Origin: Bacteroidota bacterium | GTDB lineage: Bacteria > Bacteroidota > Bacteroidia > Flavobacteriales > Flavobacteriaceae | Direction: 5' to 3' | Length of the DNA stretch: 42,388 bases | NCBI GenBank assembly: GCA_023390775.1 | Contig: JAEWCF010000048.1 | Coordinates: 1-42,388, forward strand | Shown: positions 40,207-42,388 of the stretch, one piece after another | Position numbering within the stretch: the first letter of the stretch is position 1 | How the letters are laid out: each line of letters begins with the position of its first letter | Made by a program: the position numbers and the translations under genes | Notes under the pieces: generated by a model | Databases searched by the model: none | What the model saw: the letters and a program-made list of their open reading frames with translations, nothing else | What the model was told of the DNA's origin: nothing

Positions 40207-40851
40207 ATGAAGATACTGTCTGTTATCGCCTTTGCCTTTTTCGCGCTTTCGGTCCGTTCGCAGGGCGACTTTGGCAGCGGCGGCGGGGTCCGGATGCCTT
40301 CGGGAAGCGGGATCATGTCAGGCGCGGCAGTCCCGTCGGTACCCAAGATCATTGGCAATGCAACGATTAAGGACGAACCCGTAAAATCGACATTCAAGAT
40401 AGGCGAGGAGCTCCCCAAGAGCATTTTCGACAAACCCGAGACTTTTGTCAATCCCAATGAGCGGCTTCGGGATGAACTCAACAAGAAAGCGATCGGGGAT
40501 TTGCAGGTTGCCTCGGGCCAGGACATGGTCTTCAGGGAGATAAGGACCAATTCCCTTACCGCGAGGATCAGGTTCAGGGACCATGAGGATCCCGATGGCG
40601 ACATGATCCGGATCTACTGCAACGGTGTGATCCAGAAGTATTCGGCACAACTTCACAACGATTTCCAGGAGATCGAGCTGACGCTCGTCAGGGGGAACAA
40701 CGAGCTTGAATTCGAGGCGCTCAACCAGGGGCTGTCCGGTCCCAATACCGCCGAATTCGAGGTCGTCGACCAGGACGGGACGCTGCTCGCCACCCACAAA
40801 TGGAACCTCAATACCGGATTCAGGGCTAAAATCGTCATCCACAAAAACTGA
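40207..40851 (+). CDS. Secreted protein of unknown function
   Basis: A 214-residue protein with a signal peptide (MKILSVIAFAFFALSVRS), a Gly/Ser-rich stretch (GDFGSGGGVRMPSGSG), a middle segment with many charged residues (residues 60-95), and a C-terminal beta-rich domain of about 110 residues (FREIRTNSLTARIRFRDHEDPDGDMI, split across two strands, then YCNGVIQKYSAQL, IELTLVRGNNELEFEALN, WNLNTGFRAKIVI). The DHEDPDGDMI acidic loop could bind calcium. Similar secreted proteins exist in Flavobacteria to my knowledge, but no function is known. Followed by guaA after 46 bp. Confidence 0.65.
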   Translation: MKILSVIAFAFFALSVRSQGDFGSGGGVRMPSGSGIMSGAAVPSVPKIIGNATIKDEPVKSTFKIGEELPKSIFDKPETFVNPNERLRDELNKKAIGDLQVASGQDMVFREIRTNSLTARIRFRDHEDPDGDMIRIYCNGVIQKYSAQLHNDFQEIELTLVRGNNELEFEALNQGLSGPNTAEFEVVDQDGTLLATHKWNLNTGFRAKIVIHKN

Positions 40852-40863
40852 CCTTCGGGCCAT

Positions 40864-40894
40864 TTGCGACCTGTGTTAATTTGCGCTATTTTTG
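40864..40894 (+). promoter_or_regulatory. Promoter of guaA
   Basis: TTG at 40864-40866 and TATTTTTG at 40887-40894 are 20 bp apart, a full match to the Bacteroidota consensus. The -7 box ends 3 bases before the guaA ATG, so the mRNA should be leaderless or nearly so. Confidence 0.6.
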
Positions 40895-40897
40895 CAC

Positions 40898-42388
40898 ATG
40901 CAACACAACGTCCTCATTCTCGATTTCGGTTCCCAATACACGCAGCTCATCGCGCGCCGCGTTAGGGAACTCAACATTTTCTGCGAAATTTTTCCTTACA
41001 ACCACGTTCCGGAAGACCTTGCCTCGTTCAAGGCCGTGATCCTATCCGGCAGCCCGTTTTCGGTCCGGGCCGATGACGCACCCCATCCCGATCTTACCCG
41101 GATCAGGGGAAAATTGCCGCTGCTGGCCGTTTGTTACGGGGCGCAATACCTGGCACACTTCAACGGGGGCGAAGTCGCACCTTCCAATACCCGCGAATAC
41201 GGGCGCGCCAATCTTTCTTACATCAAATCGGGCGAACCGTTTTTCCAGGGCGTCCCTCCGCAATCGCAGGTCTGGATGTCCCACAGTGACACGATCAAGA
41301 GTTTGCCCACCGGCGCTGTTCGCCTGGCCAGCACGCACGATGTCGAAAACGCCGCCTACCGGATTGACGGGGAGGATACCTATGCCATCCAATTCCACCC
41401 GGAAGTTTTCCATTCCACCGACGGGAAGCAGATGCTCGAAAATTTCCTGGTGGGCATCGCACATGTGCCGCAAAACTTTACGCCCGGGGCTTTTGTCGAG
41501 GAAATCGTGGGTGAGCTAAAGGCCAAACTTGCCGATGATAAAGTGGTGCTCGGCCTTTCCGGCGGGGTGGATTCCACGGTGGCGGCAGTGCTTCTCAACA
41601 AGGCGATCGGCAGGAACCTATATTGCATCTTTGTGAATAACGGGCTTTTGCGCAAGGACGAATTTGAGAACGTGTTGCACCAATACAAGGATATGGGGCT
41701 CAATGTCAAGGGCGTCGATGCCACCGACCGGTTCATGTCGGCGCTGGCGGGAATTTCGGATCCCGAAGCCAAACGCAAAGCAATCGGCCGCACTTTCATC
41801 GAGGTTTTTGACGATGAGGCGCACCTTCTGGAAAATGTCAAATGGCTTGCCCAGGGAACCATTTACCCCGATGTCATCGAATCGGTTTCGGTCAAGGGGC
41901 CATCGGCGACAATCAAGTCACATCACAATGTCGGCGGGCTTCCCGATTTCATGAAACTAAAGGTCGTGGAACCCCTTCGCATGCTTTTCAAGGACGAAGT
42001 GCGCCGCGTTGGCGCATCGCTGGGGATCGATCCCGAACTGCTTGGAAGGCATCCGTTTCCGGGGCCCGGGCTCTCGATCAGGATATTGGGAGACATCACT
42101 TTGGAAAAAGTTCGTATATTGCAAGAAGTTGACGCCGTGTTCATTAACGGTTTGAAATCATGGGGATTGTATGACAAGGTTTGGCAGGCGGGTGCGATCC
42201 TGTTGCCGGTTGACAGTGTCGGGGTGATGGGCGACGAAAGGACCTACGAAAAAGTCGTGGCACTCCGGGCCGTAGAGTCCACCGACGGAATGACCGCCGA
42301 CTGGGTCCATCTTCCATACGAGTTCCTGATGAAGGTTTCCAACGATATCATCAACAAGGTCCGCGGGGTCAACAGGGTGGTCTACGAC
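40898..42388 (+). CDS. guaA: GMP synthase (glutamine-hydrolysing), 3' end cut by the window
   Basis: 497 codons are present and the frame is open to the last base; about 12 C-terminal residues are missing. It converts XMP to GMP with glutamine and ATP. The class I glutaminase domain occupies about 1-190, with the nucleophile Cys79 in VCYGAQY and the His-Glu pair in FHPEVFHST. The ATP-pyrophosphatase domain starts with the P-loop LSGGVDSTV (about 220-228), and the dimerisation domain contains GRHPFPGPGLSIRI and ends at GVNRVVYD. The start MQHNVLILDFGSQYTQLIA is the conserved N-terminus. Own promoter; the preceding secreted-protein gene is 46 bp away without a strong terminator. Confidence 0.97.
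   Translation, partial: MQHNVLILDFGSQYTQLIARRVRELNIFCEIFPYNHVPEDLASFKAVILSGSPFSVRADDAPHPDLTRIRGKLPLLAVCYGAQYLAHFNGGEVAPSNTREYGRANLSYIKSGEPFFQGVPPQSQVWMSHSDTIKSLPTGAVRLASTHDVENAAYRIDGEDTYAIQFHPEVFHSTDGKQMLENFLVGIAHVPQNFTPGAFVEEIVGELKAKLADDKVVLGLSGGVDSTVAAVLLNKAIGRNLYCIFVNNGLLRKDEFENVLHQYKDMGLNVKGVDATDRFMSALAGISDPEAKRKAIGRTFIEVFDDEAHLLENVKWLAQGTIYPDVIESVSVKGPSATIKSHHNVGGLPDFMKLKVVEPLRMLFKDEVRRVGASLGIDPELLGRHPFPGPGLSIRILGDITLEKVRILQEVDAVFINGLKSWGLYDKVWQAGAILLPVDSVGVMGDERTYEKVVALRAVESTDGMTADWVHLPYEFLMKVSNDIINKVRGVNRVVYD

Overview
The window comes from a Gram-negative member of the Bacteroidota, most likely a Flavobacteriaceae (Flavobacterium or a near relative) with GC around or above 50% by eye, which is high for that family. 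The evidence is a T9SS C-terminal sorting domain, gldI, type III glutamine synthetase, the long AIR synthetase variant, SusC/FecA-like outer-membrane receptors, DUF4268/DUF3810/DUF4197 proteins, promoters with the Bacteroidota -7 box TAnnTTTG, and the absence of Shine-Dalgarno sequences. It reads as chromosomal housekeeping sequence with accessory patches. I saw no phage, IS element, CRISPR array, tRNA or rRNA.

Layout. 1-4306: 3' end of a T9SS surface protein; DUF4268 protein; NUDIX and PlsC-type acyltransferase pair; ECF sigma factor with a putative membrane anti-sigma partner. 4484-9663: type II NADH dehydrogenase broken by a one-base frameshift, DUF389 and DUF3810 membrane proteins, cytosolic dipeptidase PepD. 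9664-16569: an iron/siderophore island with two TonB-dependent receptors, each followed by a PepSY membrane protein (probable siderophore reductase), near-identical promoters with paired palindromic operators, and octamer-phased inverted repeats. 16570-20041: small lipoprotein, prfA, pyrF coupled to a leaderless metal-receptor protein. 20213-21646: tandem DUF4197 paralogues. 21647-22145: heptamer-repeat intergenic tract. 22146-28018: fused isobutyryl-CoA mutase icmF with a lipoprotein, APC permease, collagen-like lipoprotein. 28036-31422: TerC, type III glutamine synthetase behind a palindromic operator candidate. 31505-34577: two coupled double-OmpA-domain proteins, then purM. 34578-35831: dispersed repeats, GNAT, small unknown protein. 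35874-39699: a minus-strand operon of DHH phosphoesterase, gldI and two cyclophilin-FKBP fusion isomerases. 39751-42388: crcB, a secreted unknown, and guaA running off the window end.

How the genes fit together. Most are metabolic or envelope genes without a single shared pathway. Three groups form modules: the duplicated receptor-PepSY iron system, the gldI/immunophilin operon (envelope protein folding that probably supports T9SS and gliding), and the sigma/membrane-protein pair. The intergenic spaces carry several families of small dispersed repeats with period 7 or 8 or with inverted-repeat ends. Together with the duplicated iron promoters, the frameshifted NADH dehydrogenase and the tandem dual-family immunophilins, these are the least ordinary features. 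No wholly new multi-gene system was recognised.
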